From: Pseudomonas faucium
GTDB lineage: Bacteria; Pseudomonadota; Gammaproteobacteria; Pseudomonadales; Pseudomonadaceae
Assembly (NCBI RefSeq): GCF_021602585.1
Contig: NZ_BQIP01000003.1
Span: 124,001-188,000, forward strand
Length of the DNA stretch: 64,000 nucleotides
Direction of reading: 5' to 3'
Positions 1 through 9,298 of the stretch are shown here, one piece after another. Position numbers and translations under genes: made by a program. Numbering within the stretch: position 1 is the stretch's first letter; the number at the start of each line of letters is the position of its first letter. A model generated the notes under the pieces. The model was not told the DNA's origin. It searched no databases and was given only the letters and a program-made list of their open reading frames with translations.

Positions 1-346
1 CCAGGGCATCGGCCAGGATCGACTCGCGGCGAAAGCCACCACTCTTGAGCTCTCCCGAGCCCAGGCGCAGGTATTCACCCAGGTCGAAACCACGGGCCAG
101 GCGGGCCAGGGTCTCGCCCTTCACCAGGCGGGCACGCAGGCGCGACAGTTGGCCTTCGCGGGCCTGCGGGAAGCGCTCGAACAGCGCCTCGGCAGCGACG
201 AAGTTGAGAATGGAGTCACCGAGAAACTCCAGGCGCTCGTTGTTGCGCCCGGCGTAGCTGCGGTGGGTCAGGGCCAGCAACATCTGGTCCTGGTTCTTGA
301 AGGTGTAGCCGAGCTTGCGCTCGAGACGGGCAAGGGGAGCAGTCAT
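1..346 (-). CDS. rnc: Ribonuclease III, N-terminal part (cut by window edge)
   Basis: The minus-strand reading begins [20 protein letters not shown] and contains the RNase III signature [14 protein letters not shown] around residues 39-52, with the acidic residues that bind the catalytic metal. About 115 codons are present; the rest of the nuclease domain and the dsRNA-binding domain lie beyond position 1. RNase III processes rRNA precursors and cleaves double-stranded RNA in mRNA leaders. It lies downstream of lepA-lepB on the same strand, the usual lepA-lepB-rnc-era order. The ATG at 346 opens the conserved N-terminus. There is no DUF4845-type gene between lepB and rnc, which some Pseudomonas have. 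Confidence 0.95.
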   Translation of the reverse strand, partial: MTAPLARLERKLGYTFKNQDQMLLALTHRSYAGRNNERLEFLGDSILNFVAAEALFERFPQAREGQLSRLRARLVKGETLARLARGFDLGEYLRLGSGELKSGGFRRESILADAL

Positions 347-474
347 GCAGCCACCCGTGGGTTATTCAACGCGTTGTTCAAATCAACATCCTGGAAGACT
401 GTTGGGCTGTGGTCCGTCGCGGCGAGCGGCGAAACTCTCGATCCTTGAGAACACAGCCTATGTCAGAAATGCAT

Positions 475-501
475 TCGGCGCTGTCTTCAGGACAGCGCCG
501 A
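475..501 (-). other. Perfect 11-bp hairpin between lepB and rnc
   Basis: Arms 475-485 and 491-501 are exact complements around a 5-nt loop. The hairpin lies just past the lepB stop (509) and about 130 nt before the rnc start, in the transcript leader of rnc. No T-run follows in the minus direction, so a simple intrinsic terminator is unlikely. In Escherichia coli, RNase III cleaves a stem in its own leader to repress itself; this stem could play that role, but it is short. It may also simply be an attenuator. Confidence 0.5.
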
Positions 502-508
502 TGGGGTA

Positions 509-1363
509 TCAATGGATCAGGCCAACCCGCGACAAGTTGGGCAGGTGGCTGAGTTTCGGCTCTGGCCAGCTCATCCACACCGCGAAGGCCTTGCCGACGA
601 TGTTCCGGTCCGGAACCATGCCGTGCAGCTCCTTGGGAATGTTCGGGTCATCCCAGTAGCGGCTGTCGTTGGAGTTGTCGCGGTTGTCGCCCATCATGAA
701 GTAATGGCCGGCCGGCACGGTCCATTGCTGGTCCGGCGGCATGCGATAACGGGTCATCTCCTTGCGGATCAGGTGCTCGGCGGCGCCGAGTTTTTCCTTG
801 TACAGCTCGGCGCTGCCCAGGGTGCCTGGCTCGGCGCCAACCAGCTGCTCGGCAATCGGCTGGCCATTGACGAACAGCCGCTTGTCGCTGGTGTAGCGCA
901 CCTGGTCGCCCGGCAGGCCGACCACACGCTTGATGTAGTTGACGTTCGGGTCGCTTGGGTAGCGGAACACCATCACATCGCCGCGCTGCGGGTCACCGAC
1001 CTCGATGACCTTCTTGTCGATCACCGGCAGGCGAATGCCATAGGAGAACTTGTTCACCAGGATGAAGTCGCCCACTTCCAGGGTCGGTTTCATCGACCCC
1101 GACGGAATCTGGAACGGCTCGACCAGGAACGAACGCAACACCAGCACGATGAACAGCACCGGGAAGAACGACTTGCCGTACTCCACCAGCAGCGGTTCCT
1201 TGTTCAGGCGCTCGACCACCGCCATTTCTGGCTGGTTGACGCTACCCTGGTAGTTGGCGACCGCCGCCCGCCGGCGCGGGGCCAGGAACAGCAGGTCGAT
1301 CAAGCCCAACAGGCCGCAGACGGCTACGGCGATGACTAGCAACAGCGGGAAATTTAGCGACAT
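509..1363 (-). CDS. lepB: Signal peptidase I
   Basis: This 284-residue inner-membrane serine protease removes signal peptides from secreted preproteins. Two N-terminal hydrophobic stretches (about 5-27 and 66-80) anchor it. The catalytic Ser90 is in PSGSMKPTL and the general-base Lys145 in YIKRVVGLPGDQ; the late box GDNRDNSNDSR is also present. The length is typical of the family. It starts 5 nt after the lepA stop in the same direction, so the two are almost certainly cotranscribed, with rnc following. Confidence 0.97.
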   Translation of the reverse strand: MSLNFPLLLVIAVAVCGLLGLIDLLFLAPRRRAAVANYQGSVNQPEMAVVERLNKEPLLVEYGKSFFPVLFIVLVLRSFLVEPFQIPSGSMKPTLEVGDFILVNKFSYGIRLPVIDKKVIEVGDPQRGDVMVFRYPSDPNVNYIKRVVGLPGDQVRYTSDKRLFVNGQPIAEQLVGAEPGTLGSAELYKEKLGAAEHLIRKEMTRYRMPPDQQWTVPAGHYFMMGDNRDNSNDSRYWDDPNIPKELHGMVPDRNIVGKAFAVWMSWPEPKLSHLPNLSRVGLIH

Positions 1364-1368
1364 AGGAC

Positions 1369-3168
1369 CTAGCTATCCAACCTGAGCACGGCGAGGAAGG
1401 CTTCTTGTGGAATTTCCACGTTGCCGACCTGTTTCATGCGTTTCTTACCGGCCTTCTGCTTCTCCAGCAGCTTCTTCTTACGGCTGACGTCGCCACCGTA
1501 GCACTTGGCCAGTACGTTCTTTCTGAGTGCCTTGACCGTCGTCCGCGCGATGATCTGGCCGCCAATGGCTGCCTGGATCGCCACGTCGAACATCTGCCGA
1601 GGGATCAGTTCCTTCATCTTTTCGGTCAACGCACGGCCTTTGTAGGCCGCGTTGTCGCGGTGCACGATCAATGCCAGGGCATCGACCTTGTCGCCGTTGA
1701 TCAGTACATCCAGCTTGACCAGGTTGGCCGACTGGTAGCGATCGAAATGATAGTCCAGCGAAGCATAGCCGCGGCTGGTCGACTTCAGGCGGTCGAAGAA
1801 GTCCAGTACCACTTCGTTCATCGGCATGTCGTAGCGCACCTGCACCTGGCTGCCGAGGAACTGCATGTCGCGCTGTACGCCACGCTTCTCGATGCACAGG
1901 GTGATGACGTTGCCCAGGTGCTCTTGAGGCACGAGGATGGTCGCGGTGACGATCGGCTCGCGGAAGTCGGCGACTGCCGATACGTCCGGCAGCTTCGACG
2001 GGTTGTCGACGATGATGGTTTCGCCGGTCTTGAGCTCGAGCTCGTAGATCACGCTCGGTGCGGTGGTGATCAGGTCCAGGTCGTACTCGCGCTCCAGGCG
2101 CTCCTGGATGATCTCCATGTGCAGCATGCCGAGGAAGCCGCAACGGAAGCCGAAGCCCAGGGCGTCGGAGCTCTCTGGCATGTACTGCAGCGACGAGTCG
2201 TTGAGGGTCAGCTTCTGCAGCGCATCGCGGAAGTCTTCGAAGTCATCGGAGCTGACCGGGAACAGGCCGGCATAGACCTGCGGCTGGATCTTCTTGAAGC
2301 CTGGCAGCACTTCCACTTCAGGGGTGGTGGACAGGGTCAGGGTGTCACCGACCGGTGCACCGTGGATGTCCTTGATGCTGCCGATGATGAAGCCTACTTC
2401 ACCGGCCTTGAGGTCAGCGGTCTGGGTGTGCTTGGGGGTGAATACGCCCACGCTGTCGACCAGGTGCGTCTTGCCGGTCGACTTGACCAGGATCTTGTCG
2501 CCCTTCTTGACGCGGCCCTGGCGCACACGCACCAGCGAGACCACGCCCAGGTAGTTGTCGAACCAGGAGTCGATGATCAGCGCCTGCAACGGCGCGTCGA
2601 TGTCGCCTTCCGGCGCCGGGATGGTCTGCACCAGGCGCTCGAGCACCTCGTCGACGCCCATGCCGCTCTTGGCGCTGCAGGCCACGGCATCGGTGGCGTC
2701 GATGCCGATGATCTTCTCGATCTCGTCCTTGACGCGGTCCGGGTCGGCTTGCGGCAGGTCCATCTTGTTCAGGACCGGCATCACCTCCAGGCCCTGCTCG
2801 ATGGCGGTGTAGCAGTTGGCCACGGACTGGGCTTCGACGCCCTGGCCGGCGTCCACCACTAGCAAGGCACCTTCGCAGGCCGCCAGCGAGCGCGAGACTT
2901 CATAGGTGAAGTCGACGTGGCCGGGGGTGTCGATGAAGTTGAGCTGGTAGACCTTGCCGTCCTGCGCCTTGTAGTTCAGCGTGACGCTGTGGGCCTTGAT
3001 GGTGATACCGCGTTCACGCTCAAGGTCCATGGAATCGAGAACCTGGGCTTCCATTTCGCGCGCCGACAGGCCACCGCACATCTGGATGAAACGGTCGGCC
3101 AGCGTCGACTTGCCATGGTCGATGTGGGCGATGATGGAGAAATTGCGGATATGACTCAAATCACTCAC
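1369..3168 (-). CDS. lepA: Elongation factor 4 (LepA), ribosome back-translocase GTPase
   Basis: The 599-residue protein has the full length of the family. The G1 loop AHIDHGKST lies near residues 14-22, followed by [18 protein letters not shown] and NKMDLPQAD boxes of the translational GTPase domain. The C-terminal LepA-specific region is complete ([19 protein letters not shown]). It acts on stalled or mistranslocated ribosomes and in initiation. The start is GTG at 3168, giving the conserved [20 protein letters not shown]; no ATG fits. It is the first gene of the lepA-lepB-rnc unit. Confidence 0.97.
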   Translation of the reverse strand: MSDLSHIRNFSIIAHIDHGKSTLADRFIQMCGGLSAREMEAQVLDSMDLERERGITIKAHSVTLNYKAQDGKVYQLNFIDTPGHVDFTYEVSRSLAACEGALLVVDAGQGVEAQSVANCYTAIEQGLEVMPVLNKMDLPQADPDRVKDEIEKIIGIDATDAVACSAKSGMGVDEVLERLVQTIPAPEGDIDAPLQALIIDSWFDNYLGVVSLVRVRQGRVKKGDKILVKSTGKTHLVDSVGVFTPKHTQTADLKAGEVGFIIGSIKDIHGAPVGDTLTLSTTPEVEVLPGFKKIQPQVYAGLFPVSSDDFEDFRDALQKLTLNDSSLQYMPESSDALGFGFRCGFLGMLHMEIIQERLEREYDLDLITTAPSVIYELELKTGETIIVDNPSKLPDVSAVADFREPIVTATILVPQEHLGNVITLCIEKRGVQRDMQFLGSQVQVRYDMPMNEVVLDFFDRLKSTSRGYASLDYHFDRYQSANLVKLDVLINGDKVDALALIVHRDNAAYKGRALTEKMKELIPRQMFDVAIQAAIGGQIIARTTVKALRKNVLAKCYGGDVSRKKKLLEKQKAGKKRMKQVGNVEIPQEAFLAVLRLDS

Positions 3169-3307
3169 GGGTCAACACTCGAAAAGGCTGCGAGCCGGAA
3201 CGCCCGCCGAAAAATAGCCGGGAATTGTACCTGAAGCCGCAGGGATATGGGAGATTCCTCTGTCGCACAGTGTCCGCGCATTTTCGCCAAGAATTGTGAA
3301 ATCTCAT

Positions 3308-3334
3308 GAAAAAGGGCAGCCGAAGCTGCCCTTT
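3308..3334 (-). terminator. Intrinsic terminator after mucD
   Basis: Arms 3311-3320 and 3325-3334 are exact 10-bp complements around a four-base loop. Read on the minus strand, the stem ends in a short T-run. It sits just past the mucD stop at 3352 and before lepA, separating the two transcription units. Confidence 0.8.
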
Positions 3335-3351
3335 CCTCCTTCAGGCCCGGC

Positions 3352-4791
3352 TTATTCCGCCAGCTTGAAGGTGATGAAGCTGGCGCGCCCCTGGCGCAGT
3401 ACGCGCATGGACACCGAACGGTTCTTCGGCAGGTCCTTGGCAATTTCGGTGAACTGCTTGGCCGAAGCGATCGCCTGGTTGTTCAGGTGGCTGATGACAT
3501 CACCCGGACGCAGGCCGATCATCGCTGCCGGGCCGTCCTGTACTTCCTTGATGACCACGCCGCCCTTGAGCTCCAGCGACTTCTTCTGCTCGGCGGTCAG
3601 GTCGGAGACGGAGACGCCCAGGCGGTTGCTGCTGCGCTCGGCACTGCCTTCTGCGCCGCTGCCGGTGCCGATGTCGGCGTCGTCATCGGGCATCGCGCCA
3701 ATGGTCACATCCAGGGTCTGGCGCTTGCCGTTGCGGATGATCTCCAGCTTGGCCTTCTCGTCGGCCTTGAGGGTACCGACCAGGTGCGGCAGGTCAGCCG
3801 ACATGACGATCGGCTGGCCGTTCATGCTCAGGATCACGTCGCCCACCTGCAGGCCGCTCTTGGCTGCCGGGCCATCTTCCAGCACCTGGGCCACCAGGGC
3901 ACCGGCCGGCTTGTCGAGGCCGAAGGACTCGGCGAGGTCCTTGTTGACCTCCTGGATCACCACGCCCAGCCAGCCGCGGCTGACCTTGCCGTCTTTCTTC
4001 AGCTGGTTGGACACATCGATCGCCACGTCGATCGGGATGGCGAAGGACAGGCCCATGAAGCCACCCGAACGGGTGAAGATCTGCGAGTTGATACCCACCA
4101 CCTCGCCCTTCATGTTGAACAGCGGCCCGCCGGAGTTGCCCGGGTTGATGGCAACGTCGGTCTGGATGAAGGGTACATAGGTGTCGTTGGGCAGGGTACG
4201 GCCCTTGGCGCTGACGATACCTTTGGTCACCGAGTGGTCGAAACCGAATGGCGAACCGATGGCCAGCACCCACTCACCGACCTTGAGCTTCTCGGAGTCA
4301 CCCAGCTTGACGGTCGGCAGGTCCTTGCCCTCGACCTTGAGCAACGCCACGTCGGTGCGCGGGTCGGTGCCGACCAGCTTGGCCTGCAGCTCGCTGCGGT
4401 CCGACAGGCGCACGATGATTTCGTCGGCATCGGCAACCACGTGGTTGTTGGTCAGCACGTAGCCATCGCTGGAAATGATGAAGCCAGAGCCCAGCGACTG
4501 CGCCTCACGCTGGCGATCACCACGCGGCGAACGCGGCTGCTGCGGCATGTTACGCTCGAAGAACTCGCGGAACATCGGCGGCAGGCCTTCGAGGTCCGGC
4601 ATCTGCCCGGAAGCGACGCGCCGGTCTGGCAGCTTCTGCTTGGTACTGATGTTGACCACCGCCGGCGAGGCCTGCTCGACCAGGGTGGTGAAGTCCGGCA
4701 GGGCTTCTTCGGCCTGGGCGCTGAGCACCTGGCCGAGCATCAGCACGGCGGCGAACATCGTTAGGTAGGATTTCAAGCGTGGTATTGACAT
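3352..4791 (-). CDS. mucD: Periplasmic serine protease/chaperone MucD (DegP/HtrA family)
   Basis: The 479-residue precursor has an N-terminal signal peptide ending near AQA (about residue 27). The trypsin-like triad is visible: His117 in LTNNHVVAD, Asp147 in PRTDVALLK, Ser220 in NPGNSGGPLF. Two PDZ domains follow (about 270-360 and 385-470). MucD degrades misfolded envelope proteins and restrains the AlgU response, so its loss raises AlgU activity. It lies downstream of mucB, but a terminator at the mucB stop and a promoter in the gap suggest separate transcription. No mucC lies between mucB and mucD. Confidence 0.95.
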   Translation of the reverse strand: MSIPRLKSYLTMFAAVLMLGQVLSAQAEEALPDFTTLVEQASPAVVNISTKQKLPDRRVASGQMPDLEGLPPMFREFFERNMPQQPRSPRGDRQREAQSLGSGFIISSDGYVLTNNHVVADADEIIVRLSDRSELQAKLVGTDPRTDVALLKVEGKDLPTVKLGDSEKLKVGEWVLAIGSPFGFDHSVTKGIVSAKGRTLPNDTYVPFIQTDVAINPGNSGGPLFNMKGEVVGINSQIFTRSGGFMGLSFAIPIDVAIDVSNQLKKDGKVSRGWLGVVIQEVNKDLAESFGLDKPAGALVAQVLEDGPAAKSGLQVGDVILSMNGQPIVMSADLPHLVGTLKADEKAKLEIIRNGKRQTLDVTIGAMPDDDADIGTGSGAEGSAERSSNRLGVSVSDLTAEQKKSLELKGGVVIKEVQDGPAAMIGLRPGDVISHLNNQAIASAKQFTEIAKDLPKNRSVSMRVLRQGRASFITFKLAE

Positions 4792-4868
4792 ACGGCTCCC
4801 GTCACAACGAGCGTAGTTAGCGTAAGGCCCCTGCAGAAGCAGGAAAGGCCAGGCTCCAAGAAGCCTGA

Positions 4869-4897
4869 CCTATAGGAAATTTGCCGATGGATTGCAA
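4869..4897 (-). promoter_or_regulatory. Candidate sigma-70 promoter of mucD
   Basis: On the minus strand TTGCAA (4897-4892) is followed after exactly 17 nt by TATAGG (4874-4869). This lies about 80 nt upstream of the mucD ATG and downstream of the mucB terminator, where mucD would need its own promoter. Confidence 0.5.
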
Positions 4898-4953
4898 ATG
4901 ACAATGCTTTAATTTCATTTCAGCCGCAGCATCGCAAGGTTTGGCACGACCAG

Positions 4954-4977
4954 AAAAAACGCGCCATCACTGGCGCG
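4954..4977 (-). terminator. Intrinsic terminator overlapping the mucB stop codon
   Basis: The 7-bp GC-rich arms 4960-4966 and 4971-4977 pair around a 4-nt loop. On the minus strand the stem is followed directly by six T (plus-strand A 4954-4959). The mucB TGA (4969-4967) lies in the loop, so the last codons form half of the stem. Confidence 0.85.
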
Positions 4978-5932
4978 CCTGAGCATCCTGGGGCCGCATC
5001 GACAGCGCGATGCGCTCTGCGGTACCCAGTGGAATCTCGCCGACAACGGTCACCATCACCTTGCCCTTGGGCGTATTCAAACGGCGCGATACCGCCACGG
5101 TCGGGCCGAGCTGAGTACGTACATCGGCGCCGGAATCGTCCTTCACAGGCTCCAGGAACACCGAAAAACGGGCCAGGCCATCGTCGTACATCAGGCTGCT
5201 GATGGTGCTGTCGCGTGCCGGGTCGCGGCGAACGGTGCTGTTGATGAGCTCGAAGCCGTCGGGGAGCCAATCCGAACGCCAGCCGGCCACCGCATCGGTC
5301 TTGGTGCTGGCCACACGCTCTACCGGCTTGCACGCCGCGCTCGGGTGCAGGTCCTGGTCAGTGGGCAGGTTGTCGGTTTCCAGGCGGGTCATCTGGAAGC
5401 GCTCGAGCAACTGCCCCTTGTCATTGAGCATCAATGAACGCAGGGGCAGGCCTGTCTGGCGATCCAGGTGCAACTCGAAGGCGTAGCGGTGCTGGTCCCG
5501 CGGGGTCAGGGTAACGATCACGGCATCGCGCCCGGCGACGCGCGCCTTGCCTGCAAGACGCAGGTCGTACCAGCTCATGAGCTTGAGAGGATCGAGCACT
5601 CGCGTACCCGCATCAGGCGGCGTACCTACGCCGCTGACCAGGGCACCACTGACGCACTGCACCTTGCCATCCACACGCACGATTTCCTGGGCGGCGCCAT
5701 CGAGCTGCAGCAGCCGCTCGCTGACCTTGCCGTCCTGAACCCGGTGCCAGATATCGTGGGAAGAGAAGCTGCCGTTACGCTCGTAGACGAAGGAGCCCTG
5801 GTAACTCTGTTTTTGCTCGGCCTGTGCCAGCTTGTTCAACCATTCGTTCGCCTCGGGCGAAGAGTTGGCCGCCAACGCTGGCACCATCACGCAGCTGCCT
5901 ATCAGCAGCGACAGAAGAGGTAGCGCGCGCAT
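4967..5932 (-). CDS. mucB: Periplasmic sensor/negative regulator MucB (RseB)
   Basis: The 321-residue precursor has a cleavable signal peptide (MRALPLLSLLIGSCVMVPALAA). The mature part matches the MucB/RseB two-domain lipoprotein-carrier-like fold, with conserved EANEWLNKLAQAEQKQSYQGSFVYERNG and the motif HDIWHRVQDGKVSERL. MucB binds the periplasmic part of MucA and shields it from regulated proteolysis, keeping AlgU inactive. It starts 12 nt after mucA on the same strand and ends in a terminator that overlaps its stop codon. Confidence 0.94.
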   Translation of the reverse strand: MRALPLLSLLIGSCVMVPALAANSSPEANEWLNKLAQAEQKQSYQGSFVYERNGSFSSHDIWHRVQDGKVSERLLQLDGAAQEIVRVDGKVQCVSGALVSGVGTPPDAGTRVLDPLKLMSWYDLRLAGKARVAGRDAVIVTLTPRDQHRYAFELHLDRQTGLPLRSLMLNDKGQLLERFQMTRLETDNLPTDQDLHPSAACKPVERVASTKTDAVAGWRSDWLPDGFELINSTVRRDPARDSTISSLMYDDGLARFSVFLEPVKDDSGADVRTQLGPTVAVSRRLNTPKGKVMVTVVGEIPLGTAERIALSMRPQDAQARQ

Positions 5933-5944
5933 GATCCTCCTTAC

Positions 5945-6538
5945 TTAGCGGTTTTCCAGGCTGGCAGCGCGAGCATAAGGCAGTGCGGTTTCAGTGCCCT
6001 TGAGCGCAGATTCCTGGGCATGCTGGCGCAGGTAGCCTGGCAGACGCTGATCCCAGCCGGCCTGGTTCTGCAGCACACCGTTGGCCATTGGCCCGGTCGG
6101 TTGCTCACTGCTCTCACTATAGCCTGCCAGAACGGCCGGGCCCTGAGTTTGTGGCATGCTCAGGCCTTGTTGCGCAGGCTGCTGGGAAGAAGCCAGCTCG
6201 GCACCGGTGATTTCGTCCTGGTTGTACATGCGCACACCCGCCAGCACCGCAACGGTCACCGATGCTGCAACGGCCAGGCGGCCGATGCTGCGCCAAGGGC
6301 CTTGCTTGACCTTGGCAGGCACGGCTTCGTCAGCCAGTGCGGCAGACACCGCCGAGGCGATATCCAGCTTGGGCAGCAGCAGCTCCTTGTGCATCGCTGC
6401 GCGGGCTACCTGGTAACGCGACCAGGTGGCACGGGTTTCGGCATCGTCGACGGCATTCAGCACCCGACGCAATTCCAGTTCGTCCGCTTCGTTATCCATC
6501 ACCGCGGACAGCGATTCCTGCAAAGCTTCACGACTCAT
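5945..6538 (-). CDS. mucA: Anti-sigma factor MucA (RseA)
   Basis: The 197-residue single-pass inner-membrane protein begins MSREALQESLSAVMDNEADELELRRVL, the cytoplasmic AlgU-binding domain. One transmembrane helix lies near residues 87-105 (RLAVAASVTVAVLAGVRMY), followed by a periplasmic tail. It sequesters AlgU until AlgW-type proteases cleave it. The gene is intact and near the usual 194-residue length, with no sign of the truncations found in mucoid isolates. It lies 31 nt after algU and directly before mucB. Confidence 0.95.
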   Translation of the reverse strand: MSREALQESLSAVMDNEADELELRRVLNAVDDAETRATWSRYQVARAAMHKELLLPKLDIASAVSAALADEAVPAKVKQGPWRSIGRLAVAASVTVAVLAGVRMYNQDEITGAELASSQQPAQQGLSMPQTQGPAVLAGYSESSEQPTGPMANGVLQNQAGWDQRLPGYLRQHAQESALKGTETALPYARAASLENR

Positions 6539-6569
6539 GGCGGTTCCTCTCTTGGCTGTCGCCGCTGTC

Positions 6570-7151
6570 TCAGGTTTCCTGCAACAACGGCTGCAGGGCT
6601 TTATCTATGGCCTCCCGAGCGCGGAAGATTCGAGAGCGCACGGTACCCACCGGACATTGCATGACACTGGCAATGTCTTCGTAACTCAACCCGTCGAATT
6701 CACGCAGGGTCAATGCCGTGCGCAGATCTTCGGGCAGTTGCTGGATGGTGCGATGGACAGTGCCTTCGATTTCATCCCGCAACAACGAGCGCTCTGGGGA
6801 CTCGAGATCCTTGAGACCATGATCGCCGTCGTAAAACTCCGCATCCTCGGAGCTCACATCACTGTCTGGAGGCCGTCTTCCACGGGACACCAGGTAATTC
6901 TTCGCCGTGTTGATGGCGATGCGGTACAGCCAGGTGTAAAACGCACTGTCTCCGCGGAAATTGCCAAGCGCACGGTAGGCCTTGATAAAGGCTTCCTGCG
7001 CCACATCCTGGGCTTCGTGGGTATCGTGAACGAACCGCACGATCAACCCGAGAATCTTGTGCTGATACTTCAGCACCAACAGATCGAACGCTCGCCTGTC
7101 GCCGCGCTGCACGCGCTCGACAAGCTGCTGATCCTCTTCCTGGGTTAGCAT
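6570..7151 (-). CDS. algU: ECF sigma factor AlgU (AlgT/RpoE)
   Basis: This ECF sigma factor directs envelope-stress and alginate genes. The 193-residue product begins MLTQEEDQQLVERVQRGDRRAFDLL. Region 2 (YQHKILGLIVRFVHDTHEAQDVAQEAFIKAYRAL) and region 4 (LTLREFDGLSYEDIASVMQCPVGTVRSRIFRARE) are complete. The ATG at 7151 is preferred over an in-frame GTG two codons upstream, because GAGGAG precedes it by 5 nt and it matches the conserved N-terminus. It heads the algU-mucA-mucB operon and has an AlgU-type promoter upstream, as expected for autoregulation. Confidence 0.96.
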   Translation of the reverse strand: MLTQEEDQQLVERVQRGDRRAFDLLVLKYQHKILGLIVRFVHDTHEAQDVAQEAFIKAYRALGNFRGDSAFYTWLYRIAINTAKNYLVSRGRRPPDSDVSSEDAEFYDGDHGLKDLESPERSLLRDEIEGTVHRTIQQLPEDLRTALTLREFDGLSYEDIASVMQCPVGTVRSRIFRAREAIDKALQPLLQET

Positions 7152-7586
7152 GAACACTCCTCAGTGAACTTGAAGGAGCGTTGCAAAAGCCATCGTTCAG
7201 GCTTGCAAACATAGACTCGGGCTTTTCGCAAAAGTTCTCTCCTCCAAGCAAGTTTCCTGCGGCCCTTGGTCGGCTCGCACGGAAGACGCGGCGCGGGCAC
7301 GGCCGGCTGCGTCGATAATCAGGTTTCGGATACGCAGGTGTCAGCCCGGATAGAGCTGCCGCCACGCGTCGCCGCGCGAAATTCTGGCGCACGGGCAGCC
7401 TTCATAGGATTTCCAGGCGTACAGGAAAGTTCCCCCGAAGATCGCCGTAACGTCGCAGGTGGCATGGAAATTGTCTACCGCAGGCTGCTATAAAGGCAGC
7501 CCGGCCTGCGTTCACGATAGTTTCACAATGCCATCTGCGCGTGACTATTGTGCCGCGCCCCTTTCCAAGATTACTAGTGTCCCGAC
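7152..7586. other. Intergenic region between divergent algU and nadB
   Basis: These 435 bases hold the algU leader and the AlgU-type promoter at 7211-7237. Toward nadB, a TATAAA at about 7490 with TGGAAA 18 nt upstream is a possible but weak nadB promoter. I see no convincing gene here. Confidence 0.5.
7211..7237 (-). promoter_or_regulatory. AlgU-dependent promoter of algU
   Basis: On the minus strand GAACTT (7237-7232) is separated by 16 nt from TCTAT (7215-7211). This fits the AlgU/sigma-E pattern GAACTT-N16/17-TCtgA, about 60 nt before the algU ATG, and supports positive autoregulation. Confidence 0.7.
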
Positions 7587-9191
7587 ATGAGCCAACAATT
7601 CCAACATGATGTCCTGGTGATCGGCAGCGGCGCCGCCGGTCTCAGCTTGGCACTTAACCTTCCCGGCCATTTGCGCATTGCCGTGCTGAGCAAGGGCGAC
7701 CTGGCCAACGGTTCGACCTTCTGGGCCCAGGGCGGCGTCGCCGCGGTGCTGGACGATACCGACACCGTGCAGTCCCATGTCGAGGACACGCTCAATGCCG
7801 GCGGTGGCCTGTGCGACGAAGCCGCGGTGCGCTTCACCGTCGAGCACAGCCGCGAAGCCATCGAGTGGCTGATCGAACAAGGCGTGCCGTTTACCCGTGA
7901 CGAGCATTCCAGCATCGACGACGGCGGTTTCGAGTTCCACCTGACCCGCGAAGGCGGCCACAGCCATCGGCGCATCATCCATGCCGCCGATGCCACCGGC
8001 GCGGCCATCTTCACCACGCTGCTGGCCCAGGCGCGCCAGCGTCCGAACATCGAGCTGCTCGAACAGCGCGTGGCGGTGGACCTGATCACCGAACGGCGGC
8101 TGGGCCAGGCCGGTGACCGCTGCCTGGGGGCCTACGTGCTGAACCGCAACAGCGGTGAAGTGGACACCTTTGGCGCGCGCTTCACCGTGCTGGCGACCGG
8201 CGGCGCGGCCAAGGTCTACCTCTACACCAGCAACCCCGACGGCGCCTGTGGCGACGGCATAGCCATGGCCTGGCGCGCAGGTTGCCGGGTCGCGAACCTG
8301 GAATTCAATCAGTTCCACCCGACCTGCCTGTATCACCCGCAAGCCAAGAGCTTCCTGATCACCGAAGCCCTGCGCGGCGAAGGCGCCCTGTTGCGCCTGC
8401 CCAATGGCGAGCGCTTCATGCCGCGCTTCGACCCGCGCGAGGAACTGGCCCCACGCGATATCGTCGCCCGCGCCATCGACCACGAGATGAAGCGCCTGGG
8501 CGTGGACTGCGTCTACCTGGACATCACCCACAAGCCAGCCGATTTCATCAAGAGCCACTTCCCCACCGTCTACGAGCGCTGCCTGACCTTCGGCATCGAC
8601 ATCACCCGCCAGCCGATCCCGGTGGTGCCAGCGGCCCACTACACCTGCGGCGGGGTGGTGGTCGACGATCGCGGGCACACCGACGTGCCCGGCCTGTACG
8701 CCATCGGCGAAACCAGCTGCACCGGCCTGCACGGCGCCAACCGCATGGCCAGCAACTCGCTGCTCGAATGCTTCGTCTATGGCCGCGCCGCTGCTGCGGA
8801 CATCCAGGCGCACCTGGCGCAGATCAAGATGCCCAGCGCCCTGCCCGGCTGGGATGCCAGCCAGGTGACCGACTCGGACGAAGACGTGATCATCGCGCAC
8901 AACTGGGACGAATTGCGCCGCTTCATGTGGGACTACGTGGGCATCGTGCGCACCAGCAAGCGCCTGCAACGCGCCGAACACCGCGTGCGCCTGCTGCTCG
9001 ACGAGATCGACGAGTTCTACAGCAACTACAAGGTCAGCCGCGACCTGATCGAACTGCGCAACCTGGCCCAGGTGGCGGAGCTGATGATCCGCTCGGCGAT
9101 GCAGCGCAAGGAAAGCCGTGGGCTGCACTACACCCTGGATTACCCGGGGATGCTGCCCGAGGCCAAGGACACCATCCTCAGCCCGGTTTGA
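7587..9191 (+). CDS. nadB: L-aspartate oxidase
   Basis: This 534-residue flavoenzyme oxidises L-aspartate to iminoaspartate, the first step of NAD de novo synthesis. The N-terminal FAD site [16 protein letters not shown] starts near residue 7. The catalytic loop region includes [11 protein letters not shown] and [12 protein letters not shown], and a late FAD box reads [19 protein letters not shown]. The length is normal for the family. It is transcribed away from algU, and a REP pair follows it. Confidence 0.96.
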   Translation: MSQQFQHDVLVIGSGAAGLSLALNLPGHLRIAVLSKGDLANGSTFWAQGGVAAVLDDTDTVQSHVEDTLNAGGGLCDEAAVRFTVEHSREAIEWLIEQGVPFTRDEHSSIDDGGFEFHLTREGGHSHRRIIHAADATGAAIFTTLLAQARQRPNIELLEQRVAVDLITERRLGQAGDRCLGAYVLNRNSGEVDTFGARFTVLATGGAAKVYLYTSNPDGACGDGIAMAWRAGCRVANLEFNQFHPTCLYHPQAKSFLITEALRGEGALLRLPNGERFMPRFDPREELAPRDIVARAIDHEMKRLGVDCVYLDITHKPADFIKSHFPTVYERCLTFGIDITRQPIPVVPAAHYTCGGVVVDDRGHTDVPGLYAIGETSCTGLHGANRMASNSLLECFVYGRAAAADIQAHLAQIKMPSALPGWDASQVTDSDEDVIIAHNWDELRRFMWDYVGIVRTSKRLQRAEHRVRLLLDEIDEFYSNYKVSRDLIELRNLAQVAELMIRSAMQRKESRGLHYTLDYPGMLPEAKDTILSPV

Positions 9192-9206
9192 AAGTCCGCG
9201 GTGCTT

Positions 9207-9281
9207 CCATCGCCGGCAAGCCGGCTCCCACAGGAACAGTACAGGCCAAGATCCCTGTGGGAGCCGGCTTGCCGGCGATGG
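9207..9281. repeat. REP pair (inverted, P. putida type)
   Basis: Two 28-bp arms, 9207-9234 and 9254-9281, are reverse complements with core GCCGGCAAGCCGGCTCCCAC. The same element recurs at 16534, 19665, 24808 and 46121. It lies just after nadB, between convergent genes. Confidence 0.9.
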
Positions 9282-9298
9282 AACGGCTCACAACCTGT

